Assembly (NCBI GenBank): GCA_017744355.1 | Contig: JAGIBK010000005.1 | Coordinates: 62,001-126,000 of the forward strand | Reading direction: 5' to 3' | Source: a bacterium | Lineage (GTDB): Bacteria; Cyanobacteriota; Sericytochromatia; S15B-MN24; UBA4093 | DNA length: 64,000 bases | Shown: positions 33,602 through 41,885 of the stretch, piece after piece | Layout: the number at the start of each line of letters is the position of its first letter | Position numbering within the stretch: position 1 is the stretch's first letter | The notes under the pieces: generated by a model | The model's database searches: none | What the model was told of the DNA's origin: nothing | What the model saw: only the letters and a program-made list of their open reading frames with translations | Translations under genes and position numbers: made by a program

Positions 33602-34902
33602 GCCCCGCCCACCCCCTCGATCGCCTGAGCGTCGCGCCCGGCGGTGCTCTGCGCGGCACCGTGCGCATCCCGGGGGACAAGTCCCTCTCGCACCGGGCCG
33701 TCATGCTCGCCTCCCTGGCCAGCGGCTCGTCGCGCATCACCCACTTCTTGCCCGGCGAGGACTGCCTGGGGACGATCCGCTGCTTCCGCGCCATGGGGGT
33801 GCCCATCGAGGGCGCAGGCTCCGAGTGGATCGTCCACGGCCAGGGGCTGCACGGCCTCAAGGAGCCCGGCGAGATCCTCGACGTGGGCAACTCGGGCACG
33901 ACCGTGCGCCTGATGCTCGGCCTTTTGGCCGGTATCGACGGTTTCGCGACGGTGACGGGCGACGCCTCGATCCGCAAGCGGCCCATGGGCCGGATCGTCG
34001 CGCCCCTGCGCCAGATGGGGGCCTCGATCGACGGACGCGAGGACGGAACGCTCGCGCCCCTTGCGGTGCGCGGGCGCAAGCTTTCGGCCATCCACTATCA
34101 AAGCCCGGTCGCAAGCGCCCAGATCAAGAGCGCGGTCCTGCTCGCGGGCTTGCGCGCCGAGGGCACGACCTCGGTCACCGAGCCGCTGCTCAGCCGCGAC
34201 CACACCGAGCTGATGCTCGCGGCCATGGGCGCACGGATCCGGCGCGACGGCCTCACGGTCTCGGTCGAAGGCGGCCACGAGCTCTCGCCTTGCGACGTGG
34301 AGGTGCCCGGCGACATCTCGAGCGCGGCCTTCTGGCTGGTGGCGGCCTCGATCGCCCCGGGCTCGGATCTCTTGCTCGAGAACGTGGGCATCAACCCCAC
34401 CCGTACCGGCGTCCTCGACGTGCTCGAACGGATGGGGGCCGACATCACCCGGCTCAACGCGCGCGAGATCGCTGGTGAGCAGGTGGCGGACCTGCGGGTG
34501 CGTGCTGCCAAGCTCACGGGGACGAGCATCCAGGGCGAGGTCATCCCGCGCCTGGTGGACGAGATCCCGATCCTCGCTTTGGCTGCCGCCTGCGCCACGG
34601 GCACCACCCTCGTGCGCGACGCCCAGGAGCTGCGGGTCAAGGAGTCCGATCGCCTCAGCGCGATCGCGACCGAACTCGGCAAGCTCGGCGCCAAGATCCA
34701 GGAGCTGCCCGACGGCCTGATCATCGAAGGCGGCACCCGCTGGCACGGCGAGCGCTGCGAGAGTCGGGGCGACCACCGGATCGCCATGATGCTGGGGCTT
34801 GCGGCGCTCGTGACCCCTCAACCAGTGGAGATCGAAGGGGTGCGCTGCACCGAGACCAGCTATCCCGGTTTCTGGGAGACGCTTACAGGCCTCCGAGCCT
34901 GA
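33598..34902 (+). CDS. aroA: 3-phosphoshikimate 1-carboxyvinyltransferase (EPSP synthase)
   Basis: 434 residues from TTG overlapping the tyrA stop (TTGA), with GAGGA 9 nt upstream; GTG 33577 is the alternative. GTVRIPGDKSLSHRA binds phosphoenolpyruvate, and NSGTTVRL, RPMGRIVAPLRQMGA and DEIPILALAA follow in the usual order. It carries RDHTE, SAQIK and NPTR, motifs used to define class II EPSP synthases such as the Agrobacterium CP4 enzyme, but has Gly in NSGTT where CP4 has the glyphosate-tolerance Ala. Sixth step of the shikimate pathway; pairs with tyrA in one aromatic amino-acid operon. Confidence 0.96.
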   Translation: MSPAHPLDRLSVAPGGALRGTVRIPGDKSLSHRAVMLASLASGSSRITHFLPGEDCLGTIRCFRAMGVPIEGAGSEWIVHGQGLHGLKEPGEILDVGNSGTTVRLMLGLLAGIDGFATVTGDASIRKRPMGRIVAPLRQMGASIDGREDGTLAPLAVRGRKLSAIHYQSPVASAQIKSAVLLAGLRAEGTTSVTEPLLSRDHTELMLAAMGARIRRDGLTVSVEGGHELSPCDVEVPGDISSAAFWLVAASIAPGSDLLLENVGINPTRTGVLDVLERMGADITRLNAREIAGEQVADLRVRAAKLTGTSIQGEVIPRLVDEIPILALAAACATGTTLVRDAQELRVKESDRLSAIATELGKLGAKIQELPDGLIIEGGTRWHGERCESRGDHRIAMMLGLAALVTPQPVEIEGVRCTETSYPGFWETLTGLRA

Positions 34903-34944
34903 GCTATTCGCCCCCTGCGCGTCCTTGCATCTTCTGGTCGGCGA

Positions 34945-34953
34945 TGATAGGAT
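34945..34953 (+). promoter_or_regulatory. Possible extended -10 for the S1 gene
   Basis: TGATAGGAT, a TGn-type -10 between aroA and the S1 gene, 80 nt before the ATG at 35033. No -35 recognised. Confidence 0.35.
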
Positions 34954-35032
34954 CGCTGTCGGCGGAGCCCATGCGTCCATGTGGCGCGGACTTCGACCAA
35001 AAATTAAAATCCGAAAGAGAGTGCATCAAACC

Positions 35033-36130
35033 ATGAGGGAACTGGAAACCCACGCGCAAGAAGAAGAAATGATGGAGATCGACTACGAAAGCACGTTCGT
35101 CGACTTCCAGCAGGGCGACATCGTCAAGGGACGTGTCGTGCGCGTTTCGCCCGACGAGATCCTCGTCGACGTGGGCGGCAAGTCGGAAGGCGTCATTCCT
35201 ATCAAGGAGCTTTCCGCGATTCCGGTCGGCAACGTCCGCGAGTTCATCAAGGAAGGCGAGGAGCTCGAGCTCTACGTCCTGCGCGAAGAGGATGAGGATG
35301 GTCAGCTGACCCTCTCCAAGCGTCGCGTCGACCAGGCCCGCGGCTGGGTCCAGGCCCTCGAGGACTACAACCAGGAGCGCGTCATCCAGGCCAAGGTCAC
35401 CGGCGTGGTCAAGGGCGGCGTGATCGTGGATGCCTACAAGCTCCGCGGCTTCGTTCCCGCCAGCCAGCTCCGCACCAAGGGTTCCCACGAGGAGCTCGTC
35501 GGTACCGAGCTGCCCCTCAAGATCATCGAAGTCGATCAGCGCCGCAACAAGCTCATCCTGTCGCACCGCCAGGCGGTCGCGGCCGAGAAGGGCAAGCTCC
35601 GCGCCGAGGTCCTCGCGACCCTCGAAGTCGGCCAGATCATCACCGGCAAGGTCGTTCGCATCGCCGACTTCGGCGCGTTCATCGACCTCGGCGGCATCGA
35701 TGGCCTCCTGCCCATCTCCGAGATCTCGTGGCAGCGCATCCAGCACCCCTCGAACGTCCTCAACATCGGCGACGAGCTGACCCTCAAGGTCCTCAAGGTC
35801 GACCGCGAGGCCCACAAGATCTCGCTGTCGCTCAAGCAGCTGCAGGAAGATCCCTGGACGACCCTTTCGGATCGCTTCCAGGAAGGCATGACCATCCCCG
35901 GTCGCGTCACCAAGCTCGCCAGCTTCGGCGCTTTCGTCGAGATCGAGCCCGGCGTCGAGGCCCTTCTGCCCACCGCCGAGATGAGCGCCCAGCAGGTCAA
36001 GCCTGAGGACGTCGTCGAAGTCGGTCAGGAGATCACCGCCCTGATCAAGCGCTTCCGTCCGGAAGAGAAGCGCATCTCGCTCTCGCTGCGCGACAAGGAT
36101 CGCCCGGCGGGTGATGAGGGCGATGAATAA
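35033..36130 (+). CDS. S1-domain protein, ribosomal protein S1-like
   Basis: 365 residues with four S1 RNA-binding repeats: about 25-95, 112-182, 196-268 (GKVVRIADFGAFIDLGGIDG) and 282-352 (GRVTKLASFGAFVEIEPGVE). Ribosomal S1 of cyanobacteria usually has three repeats and that of E. coli six; four is the Firmicutes-like number. It likely helps mRNA binding by the 30S subunit. GAGAG lies about 12 nt before ATG 35033, rather far, and no better start is seen. It overlaps the next gene by 8 bases. Confidence 0.88.
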   Translation: MRELETHAQEEEMMEIDYESTFVDFQQGDIVKGRVVRVSPDEILVDVGGKSEGVIPIKELSAIPVGNVREFIKEGEELELYVLREEDEDGQLTLSKRRVDQARGWVQALEDYNQERVIQAKVTGVVKGGVIVDAYKLRGFVPASQLRTKGSHEELVGTELPLKIIEVDQRRNKLILSHRQAVAAEKGKLRAEVLATLEVGQIITGKVVRIADFGAFIDLGGIDGLLPISEISWQRIQHPSNVLNIGDELTLKVLKVDREAHKISLSLKQLQEDPWTTLSDRFQEGMTIPGRVTKLASFGAFVEIEPGVEALLPTAEMSAQQVKPEDVVEVGQEITALIKRFRPEEKRISLSLRDKDRPAGDEGDE

Positions 36131-37538
36131 CAAGGGAGGCATCATCACCGCGATCGCGCCCCAGAGCCTGGCCGAAGAGGCTGGGCTCCGGGTGGGGGAT
36201 ATCCTCACAGCGATCAACGGCGAGACCCTCACCGATCTCATCGATTACCGCTACCAAGTGGCGGAAGAAGTGGTGGAGCTGTCCTTCGTTCGCGAAGGGC
36301 AGCTTCTCACTTGCGAGATCGAGAAGGATATCGACGAGGATCTGGGCCTGGAGTTCCAGGACGCGGTGTTCGACCAGATCCGGGTCTGCGCCAATAACTG
36401 CACCTTCTGCTTCATCCACCAGCAGCCCGAGGGGATGCGCGAGTCGCTCTACATCATGGACGACGACTACCGCCTCTCCTTCCTGCAGGGCAACTTCGTG
36501 ACCCTCACGAACCTGCCCGAGCGCGAGTGGAAGCGGATCGAGGCCTTCAGGCTCTCGCCCCTCTACGTGTCGGTCCACTCGACCAACCCGGAGCTGAGGG
36601 CCGAGATCCTGCGGCAGCGCCGTGGGCGCCTGGTGCTGGACCACCTGGATCGGCTCAAGGCCACCGGGATCCAGTTCCACGCCCAGATCGTCCTGATGCC
36701 GGGGGTCAACGACGGGCCCGAGCTCGATCGCTCCATCCGCGAGCTGACCGAGCGCTACATGCCCGAGCTGCTCAGCATCAACGTGGTGCCGGTCGCGCTC
36801 AACCGCTTCCGGGAGATGCTGAACCTCACCAAGCTCGAAGCCCCCACCCCGGCCTGGTGCCGGGAGGTGATCGAGCAGGTCAAGCCCTGGCAGAAGAAGC
36901 TCAAGAAGGAGTGGGAAGACCCGATCGTCCAGCTCTCCGACGAGTTCTACGTGCTCGGCGAGGTGCCGGTGCCCAAGCCCGCGACCTACGGCGACTTCAC
37001 CAACGTCCAGGACGGGGTTGGCGGCGCGGCTTTGCTGGGTTGGGAGTGGAAGAAGCTCGCCAAGAAGCTGCCCGAGCGTCTCGATTCGCCTCGTCAGGTG
37101 CAGATCATCACCGGCAAGGCGGCGGTCCACATCGTCAAGCCGCTGGTGGACGATCTGGCGAAGGTCGAGGGCCTCGACGCCGAGCTGGTGGATACCTCCA
37201 GCCGGTTCTGGGGCGAGCTCATCACCGTCACGGGCCTGCTCACCGGTCAGGACCTGATCGACGAGCCCCGGCTCAAGGCCGGTGAGGGCGAGATCTGGCT
37301 GCCGGATATCACCCTCAAGGCCGGCACCGAGGTCTTCCTCGACGACCTCACGATCAAGGACGTGGAAGAAGCGCTCGGTCGGACGGTCCGGATCATGCCG
37401 ACCACGGCCCAGGGCCTGTTCGACCTGGTCGCCGGCACGGCGCGCGCCTCGCGCGACGACACCCGGGCCCGGTTCGGCAACTACGAGCCCAGCTTCGAGC
37501 TACAGCTCGCCAAGCGCCGCCGGAGCGCCCAGGCGTAG
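36123..37538 (+). CDS. DUF512 PDZ-radical SAM protein (TIGR03279 type)
   Basis: 471 residues. An N-terminal PDZ-like domain (residues 5-60: GGIITAIAPQSLAEEAGLRV) is followed by VCANNCTFCFIHQQPEGMR, with CxxxCxxC of a radical SAM-type cluster, then the DUF512 domain with QIITGKAAVHIVKPLVD near residue 330. TIGR03279 calls this family a cyanobacterial iron-sulfur oxidoreductase; function unknown. The nested start options are GTG 36111, ATG 36114 and ATG 36123; 36123 has GAGG 5 nt upstream and an 8-base overlap with the S1 gene, suggesting a translation-linked role. Confidence 0.9.
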   Translation: MNNKGGIITAIAPQSLAEEAGLRVGDILTAINGETLTDLIDYRYQVAEEVVELSFVREGQLLTCEIEKDIDEDLGLEFQDAVFDQIRVCANNCTFCFIHQQPEGMRESLYIMDDDYRLSFLQGNFVTLTNLPEREWKRIEAFRLSPLYVSVHSTNPELRAEILRQRRGRLVLDHLDRLKATGIQFHAQIVLMPGVNDGPELDRSIRELTERYMPELLSINVVPVALNRFREMLNLTKLEAPTPAWCREVIEQVKPWQKKLKKEWEDPIVQLSDEFYVLGEVPVPKPATYGDFTNVQDGVGGAALLGWEWKKLAKKLPERLDSPRQVQIITGKAAVHIVKPLVDDLAKVEGLDAELVDTSSRFWGELITVTGLLTGQDLIDEPRLKAGEGEIWLPDITLKAGTEVFLDDLTIKDVEEALGRTVRIMPTTAQGLFDLVAGTARASRDDTRARFGNYEPSFELQLAKRRRSAQA

Positions 37539-37546
37539 CCGAGAGG

Positions 37547-37566
37547 AGCCCCCCGCAAGGGGGGCT
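37547..37566 (+). terminator. Terminator of the tyrA-DUF512 gene run
   Basis: 8-bp stem AGCCCCCC/GGGGGGCT closed by a GCAA tetraloop, tail TTGCTC; also faces the convergent histidine kinase gene. Confidence 0.85.
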
Positions 37567-37570
37567 TTGC

Positions 37571-39124
37571 TCATGGGGGGCAGCAGCGCGGGTCGTCGCA
37601 CGGCAGCCGGAGCAAGAAGCGGTTGCCCTTGCCTTGGGGGTGGTCGAGGCTGAGCCGGCCGCCGTGCAGCTCGGCGAGCATCTTGACGATGCTCAGCCCG
37701 AGGCCGAGCCGCCCGCCCAGGCCGAGCCGATTGAAGGGCTCCCACAGCCGGGCCTCGTCCTCGGGGGCGATCCCCGCCCCCGTGTCCCAGACCTCGATCT
37801 GCACCCCGCCCGGTGTCGTGTGGGCGTTGAGCCCCAGGTGCCCGCCCGCGGGGCTCGCCTTGCAGGCGTTGTCCAAAAGGGCGATCAGCATCTGGGAGAG
37901 GCGCCGCGAGTCGCCCGAGAGCGGCGGCAAATCGGAGGCGATCGCCACGTCGAGCCTCAGGTCCTTGAGCTGGGCCTCGCGCTCCACGAAGGCCGTGGCG
38001 TTCGCGATCACCTCGTTCAGGCTGACCTCGGTCTTGTAGAGCGGCAGGCTGCCGGTGACCAGGGCGCTGTAGTCCAGGATGTCGTTGAGGTGCGCGGTCA
38101 GGCGCTGGCCGCCGTCGATGATGCCCGCCACCAGCTCCTTGGCTTCGCAGCGCTCCTCGATGAGCTCGGCGTAGCCCAGGATCAAGGAGAGGGGCGTCTT
38201 CATCTCGTGGGAGATGGTCGAGAGGAACTGGTCCTTGAGGCGGGTCAGCTCCTGGGCCTGGTGCAGCTCGGCCAGCCGGCGCGCAAGCTCCATCTCGGCC
38301 GCTTCGACCTCGCTGAGGTCCCGCCCCTCGGGCAAGAGCCACAGCACCCGCCCGGTCTCGTCCTGGATGGGCTTGAGCGAGAAGTCCACGTCGATCACAC
38401 CCCGCCGGGCCGTGCGGTTGCGGACCTTGCGCCGCACCACCCGCCCCTGGGCGGCCTCGCCGATGGCCTCCTTGAGAGCCGCCTGCACCTCGGGCGAGAA
38501 GTCCCACCACGGCGTCTCCCAGAAGTAGCGGCCGATGAGCGCGTCCGGCCGCGAGACCCCCGCGGCCCGCAGGGCGGTCTGGTTGACGGCCAGGACCCGC
38601 CCGTCGGTGGTGAGCAGGCCCATGAACTGGAAGGTCTGGTCGAAGACCGCCCGGAACTTGCGCTCGCTCTCGTGCAGGGCCTCCTGAGCGTGGCGCTCCT
38701 CCGAGATGTCCTCGATCTGGGAGACGAAGTGAAGGGGCGCGCCTTGGCAGTCGCGAACCAGCGAGACGCTCAGCCGCACGATGACCTGGTGGCCGTGCTT
38801 GTGGAAGTATCGCTTCTCGAGCTGGTAGCTCTCGCGCGTGCCGTTGAGCATCTCGTGGAGGTAGGCCAGGTCCGCCGCCAGCTCGTCGGGGTGGGTCAGG
38901 TCCTGGAAGCCTCGCGCGAGCAGCTCGGCCTCGTCGTACCCCACGATCCGCTCCCAGGCGCGGTTGGCCCTGAGAAAGCGCCCGTCGAGCCCGACCAGCG
39001 CCATGCCGATGGCGGCGCTGTCGAAGATCGCCCAGGCGCGGCGTTCGCTCTCCGTCTGGTAGGCGAGGGCATGGCGTGCGGCTTCGAGTTCGCGCTCCAG
39101 ATGGGAGCGGACGGCGTCTTCCAT
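37571..39124 (-). CDS. Soluble PAS-PAS sensor histidine kinase
   Basis: 517 residues from ATG 39124 (GGAGG 5 nt upstream; an 18-codon extension has no SD). Coiled-coil start, then PAS 1 (AIFDSAAIGMALVGLDGRFL, residues about 32-150, with its PAC segment), PAS 2 (FDQTFQFMGLLTTDGRVL, about 157-285), HisKA with the phospho-accepting His in STISHEMKTPLSLILGYAE and an HATPase with LLDNACKAS, DTGAGI and GLGLSIVKMLAE. No membrane span. It ends CDDPRCCPP, an unusual Cys-rich tail. No response regulator is adjacent, so it is an orphan kinase. Confidence 0.94.
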   Translation of the reverse strand: MEDAVRSHLERELEAARHALAYQTESERRAWAIFDSAAIGMALVGLDGRFLRANRAWERIVGYDEAELLARGFQDLTHPDELAADLAYLHEMLNGTRESYQLEKRYFHKHGHQVIVRLSVSLVRDCQGAPLHFVSQIEDISEERHAQEALHESERKFRAVFDQTFQFMGLLTTDGRVLAVNQTALRAAGVSRPDALIGRYFWETPWWDFSPEVQAALKEAIGEAAQGRVVRRKVRNRTARRGVIDVDFSLKPIQDETGRVLWLLPEGRDLSEVEAAEMELARRLAELHQAQELTRLKDQFLSTISHEMKTPLSLILGYAELIEERCEAKELVAGIIDGGQRLTAHLNDILDYSALVTGSLPLYKTEVSLNEVIANATAFVEREAQLKDLRLDVAIASDLPPLSGDSRRLSQMLIALLDNACKASPAGGHLGLNAHTTPGGVQIEVWDTGAGIAPEDEARLWEPFNRLGLGGRLGLGLSIVKMLAELHGGRLSLDHPQGKGNRFLLRLPCDDPRCCPP

Positions 39125-39221
39125 GGGGCCTCCGGGTGCTCGGGCGTGCGCGAAGGGTCTGTCCATCATAGCGTACAAGAATGATATCTAATCAATTAAT
39201 GAAGAAATCTTCATTTCAGGC

Positions 39222-40037
39222 TCACGGTAACTGCTCGAGCTTGAAGTCGTCGAAGTTGACCTCGTTGCCGATGGCGCGCAGGGCCACCATGGCTTTGCGC
39301 GACGGGTCGATGAAGTCGAGGGTCGCCTCTGCCTTGGGCACGCCGTCGTAGAGCAGCTGGAAGTTGCGCCGGGGCACGTCCACGATCGCCCCGATCCGAC
39401 GGGTGTCGTAGGGGCGGGTGGAAAGGGCCTCGCTCCAGATCTTGGTCCAGCCCGCCGAGGAGTCGGGGGTTCCCCCGTCGCAGACCCAGAGCTGCAGCTC
39501 GCGCGGGGTGGTGACGACCTCCACGTAGTGGTTGGCATCCAGGTAGTAGGGCTGGATCGCCTGGTCGCCGGTGGGAGGCAGGTTGTAGGGGCTGCGGACG
39601 GGTTGCTGCGTCACCTCCATCCGATAGCGGGAGGGCATCTGGCCGTCCTCTCCCCCCGCGAACGCCCCGCGGTAGCGGACGAAGGTGACCGGGGGCCGCT
39701 CCTGGACCTTGGTCTGGCGGAGCACCCGGCTCTTGAGGGTCGGGGTGTCCACGTCGGCCACCTCCCAGGTGCCGACGTAGAGCCACGAGGGCAGGCGCTC
39801 GCCCTTTGCGAGCATCTCGGCCCCCACGTCGACGAAGGGGAGGTCCCTCCCGATGGCCCCCAGAGACGCGTTCGAGAAGTCGAGCGTCACGAGGCGGACG
39901 GGGGTGGGGGTCGGAGCGGGGGTCGGCTGGGGACCGCCGCCGCCGCCCGGTGGGGCGGCCGCGGGGGCGGCACAACCGATCATGCAGCCGATGAGGCAGG
40001 TGAGGGTCGGGGCGGGCCACCACCGGAATGGGATCAT
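39222..40037 (-). CDS. Predicted lipoprotein of unknown function
   Basis: 271 residues from ATG 40037, chosen because GGAGG lies 5 nt before it (an ATG four codons upstream has none). Signal peptide with lipobox MIGC, a Pro/Gly-rich linker (residues about 25-45, PGGGGGPQPTPAPTPTP) and a beta-rich domain with a Trp-containing LWVCDGGTPDSSAGWTKIW and a closing LRAIGNEVNFDDFKLEQLP, which resembles laminin-G/concanavalin-like sugar-binding folds (DUF1080-like). Assignment weak. Confidence 0.7.
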   Translation of the reverse strand: MIPFRWWPAPTLTCLIGCMIGCAAPAAAPPGGGGGPQPTPAPTPTPVRLVTLDFSNASLGAIGRDLPFVDVGAEMLAKGERLPSWLYVGTWEVADVDTPTLKSRVLRQTKVQERPPVTFVRYRGAFAGGEDGQMPSRYRMEVTQQPVRSPYNLPPTGDQAIQPYYLDANHYVEVVTTPRELQLWVCDGGTPDSSAGWTKIWSEALSTRPYDTRRIGAIVDVPRRNFQLLYDGVPKAEATLDFIDPSRKAMVALRAIGNEVNFDDFKLEQLP

Positions 40038-40133
40038 GCTTGCCTCCATGGGATCGAGGGCGCGCTGCTCAGCCTAGCGGGGGCTCGCCCATGGGGATAG
40101 GGCACGGGCGGCAGTTCCACTTGTGCAATTGGA

Positions 40134-40161
40134 GAGGGGGGCGGCTCAGGCCGCCCCCCTC
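40134..40161 (-). terminator. Terminator of the mechanosensitive channel gene
   Basis: 12-bp stem (40134-40145 with 40150-40161), loop TCAG, 14 nt past the stop codon of the minus-strand gene at 40176. Confidence 0.85.
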
Positions 40162-40175
40162 ATGACGCGCGCTTC

Positions 40176-41087
40176 CTAGAGCGGAGGCTCTCGCGAAGGT
40201 TGCTCGCTCAGCTCCTCGGGGAGCCGGGTGACGGTGATCCGGCTGGGGATCCCGCCCTTGTAGAGGGTGGTCATGCCCTCGGCGATCTGACGGTTGGGGA
40301 CGAGCACCGACCCCTCGTCGGTCGCAAGCCGGGTCATGGTGGGGCCGATGGCCTCGATTCGCCCGGCGATCACCGTGCCGTCCTCGTCCTTGAGGCTGAG
40401 GCTCTCGCCCACCTTGCACAGCTGCAGGACCGAGGCGCTGGTGACGAGATCCGCCGCCTGGTGCCGCAGGCCCAGCCCGAAGGCGAGGGCGCCGGCGAGG
40501 GCGACCGCGCCGATCAGGGCGGTGAAGAGGGTCTGGATCAGGGCCGGGGCGATGTTGAGCTGGGTGAGGGCCGCCATGACCGCGAAGACCAGCACCGCGT
40601 AGTAGGCCACCTGGCCCAGCACCCGGGAGCCCGTAACGGGGGCGCTGCGGACCAGGTTGTGGACGAAGGCGGCGAGCACCGCCCCGAAGCCCAGGATCAG
40701 CACCGCAGCGATGACGTTGGGGATGTAGCCGATCACCGAGTTGAGCGCTGCGGTCACCTGCGGCAGGCCCAGGGCGTCCGAGGCCACCAGGATGGCGACC
40801 AAGAAGACCAGCCACTTGACCAGGTTGCCGACCAGGTTGCTCGGCTCGATCCGCATGCCGGAGCGGGCGATCGCCTCGTCCACGTGGGCACGGGCCATCC
40901 ACCGGTCGAAGTGGATCGCGTCGAGGCCGCGGTCGGTCAGCTTGCCCAGGACGCTCGCGATCCACCAGCCCACCAAGAGAACGACGATCGCCCCGATGAG
41001 GTGAGGGATCCATCCCAGGAGGTTGGAGAGCGCCGCGCCGGTGGCGGCCCATGCGGCCGCGCCCCAGCCCGTGATTTGTTCAGGCAT
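40176..41087 (-). CDS. Mechanosensitive ion channel family protein (TM-helix type)
   Basis: 303 residues. Membrane helices at about 20-48, 88-110, 118-146 and 165-205, including the repeats IPHLIGAIVVLLVGWWIASV and IPNVIAAVLILGFGAVLAAF, and a C-terminal soluble part with an MscS-like beta domain (KVGESLSLKDEDGTVIAGRI ... SVLVPNRQIAEGM). These TM-helix proteins are MscS-related channels; gating by stretch is inferred. AAGGAGAGG precedes the ATG. It is followed by YtxH- and GlsB-like genes upstream on the same strand, all envelope-stress type. Confidence 0.88.
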   Translation of the reverse strand: MPEQITGWGAAAWAATGAALSNLLGWIPHLIGAIVVLLVGWWIASVLGKLTDRGLDAIHFDRWMARAHVDEAIARSGMRIEPSNLVGNLVKWLVFLVAILVASDALGLPQVTAALNSVIGYIPNVIAAVLILGFGAVLAAFVHNLVRSAPVTGSRVLGQVAYYAVLVFAVMAALTQLNIAPALIQTLFTALIGAVALAGALAFGLGLRHQAADLVTSASVLQLCKVGESLSLKDEDGTVIAGRIEAIGPTMTRLATDEGSVLVPNRQIAEGMTTLYKGGIPSRITVTRLPEELSEQPSREPPL

Positions 41088-41119
41088 ATCATCCTCTCCT
41101 TACTAAGAGGGTCGCCGCC

Positions 41120-41428
41120 TTAGAGGCCGCGCTCGGGCTCGGGCGGCTCCGGCGGAGTCATGCGATCCGCCGTGCGCTGCTGAGGGAGCTCGTGGGGCAG
41201 CTCCTCCTCGAGCCGAGAGGCGATCTCGTCGGCGCGCTCCTGCGAGCTCTTGACGAGCTCGGTGACGCGCATGCGCCCCTCGCGCCACTGCCGCTGGGTG
41301 AGATCCTGCAGGTCGTTGGCGCTATCCAGGATCCTGCGGCGGGTCTCTCGCCCGGAGCGCGGGGCGAGCAGGATCGCCGCCCCCGCCCCGACCAGCGCCC
41401 CAACCAGGGTTGCCGACCACCGGTTCAT
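41120..41428 (-). CDS. YtxH-domain small membrane protein
   Basis: 102 residues: an N-terminal glycine-rich helix (SATLVGALVGAGAAILLAP, residues 5-23), then the YtxH hallmark RSGRETRRRILDSANDL, a long amphipathic helix and an acidic/proline tail. YtxH-like proteins are general stress proteins of unknown role. AAGGAGG 5 nt before the ATG. Same strand and spacing as the channel and GlsB-like genes. Confidence 0.85.
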   Translation of the reverse strand: MNRWSATLVGALVGAGAAILLAPRSGRETRRRILDSANDLQDLTQRQWREGRMRVTELVKSSQERADEIASRLEEELPHELPQQRTADRMTPPEPPEPERGL

Positions 41429-41470
41429 CGGGTCCTCCTTCGATGGATCAAGCAGGGCCTAGCCCGCTCG

Positions 41471-41746
41471 CTAGTATCCCCTGCGCTGGCCGAGCTGGCC
41501 CGAGATCAGGGCGTACAGCCAGACCACCACGGCCGCCCCGATGATCGAGGGGATGATGGCCAACCCCCCGATTTCGGGACCCACCGGCAAGCGCAACAGC
41601 CCGAACAGGTAGCCGCCGACTGCCGAGCCCACCAGCCCCGCGATGATCGCTCCCACCCAGCCGCCGGGGATCGTGCCCGGGGCGATGGCGTCGCCGATGA
41701 AGCCCGCGATGGCCGCGACCAACAACATCACCAGAAAACCTAACAC
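41471..41746 (-). CDS. GlsB/YeaQ/YmgE family stress membrane protein
   Basis: 91 residues from GTG with AGGAGG 6 nt upstream. Three hydrophobic segments with the transglycosylase-associated-protein signature AIAGFIGDAIAPGTIPGGW and GLVGSAVGGYLFGLL. Members are small inner-membrane proteins induced by envelope or osmotic stress. Likely first gene of the GlsB-YtxH-channel group. Confidence 0.88.
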   Translation of the reverse strand: MLGFLVMLLVAAIAGFIGDAIAPGTIPGGWVGAIIAGLVGSAVGGYLFGLLRLPVGPEIGGLAIIPSIIGAAVVVWLYALISGQLGQRRGY

Positions 41747-41885
41747 CTGGCACCTCCTTTGGAAGGCCCGTCGCCTGCAGCGGTGCGGGAGCGTCCCATG
41801 TCAAGGGGAGTATGAAGATTTGTGAAGACTAGCAGGGGGAGCCGCGATCTGCAACGGGCGAGCACCAGGCGGCGCGGGGCGCTCC

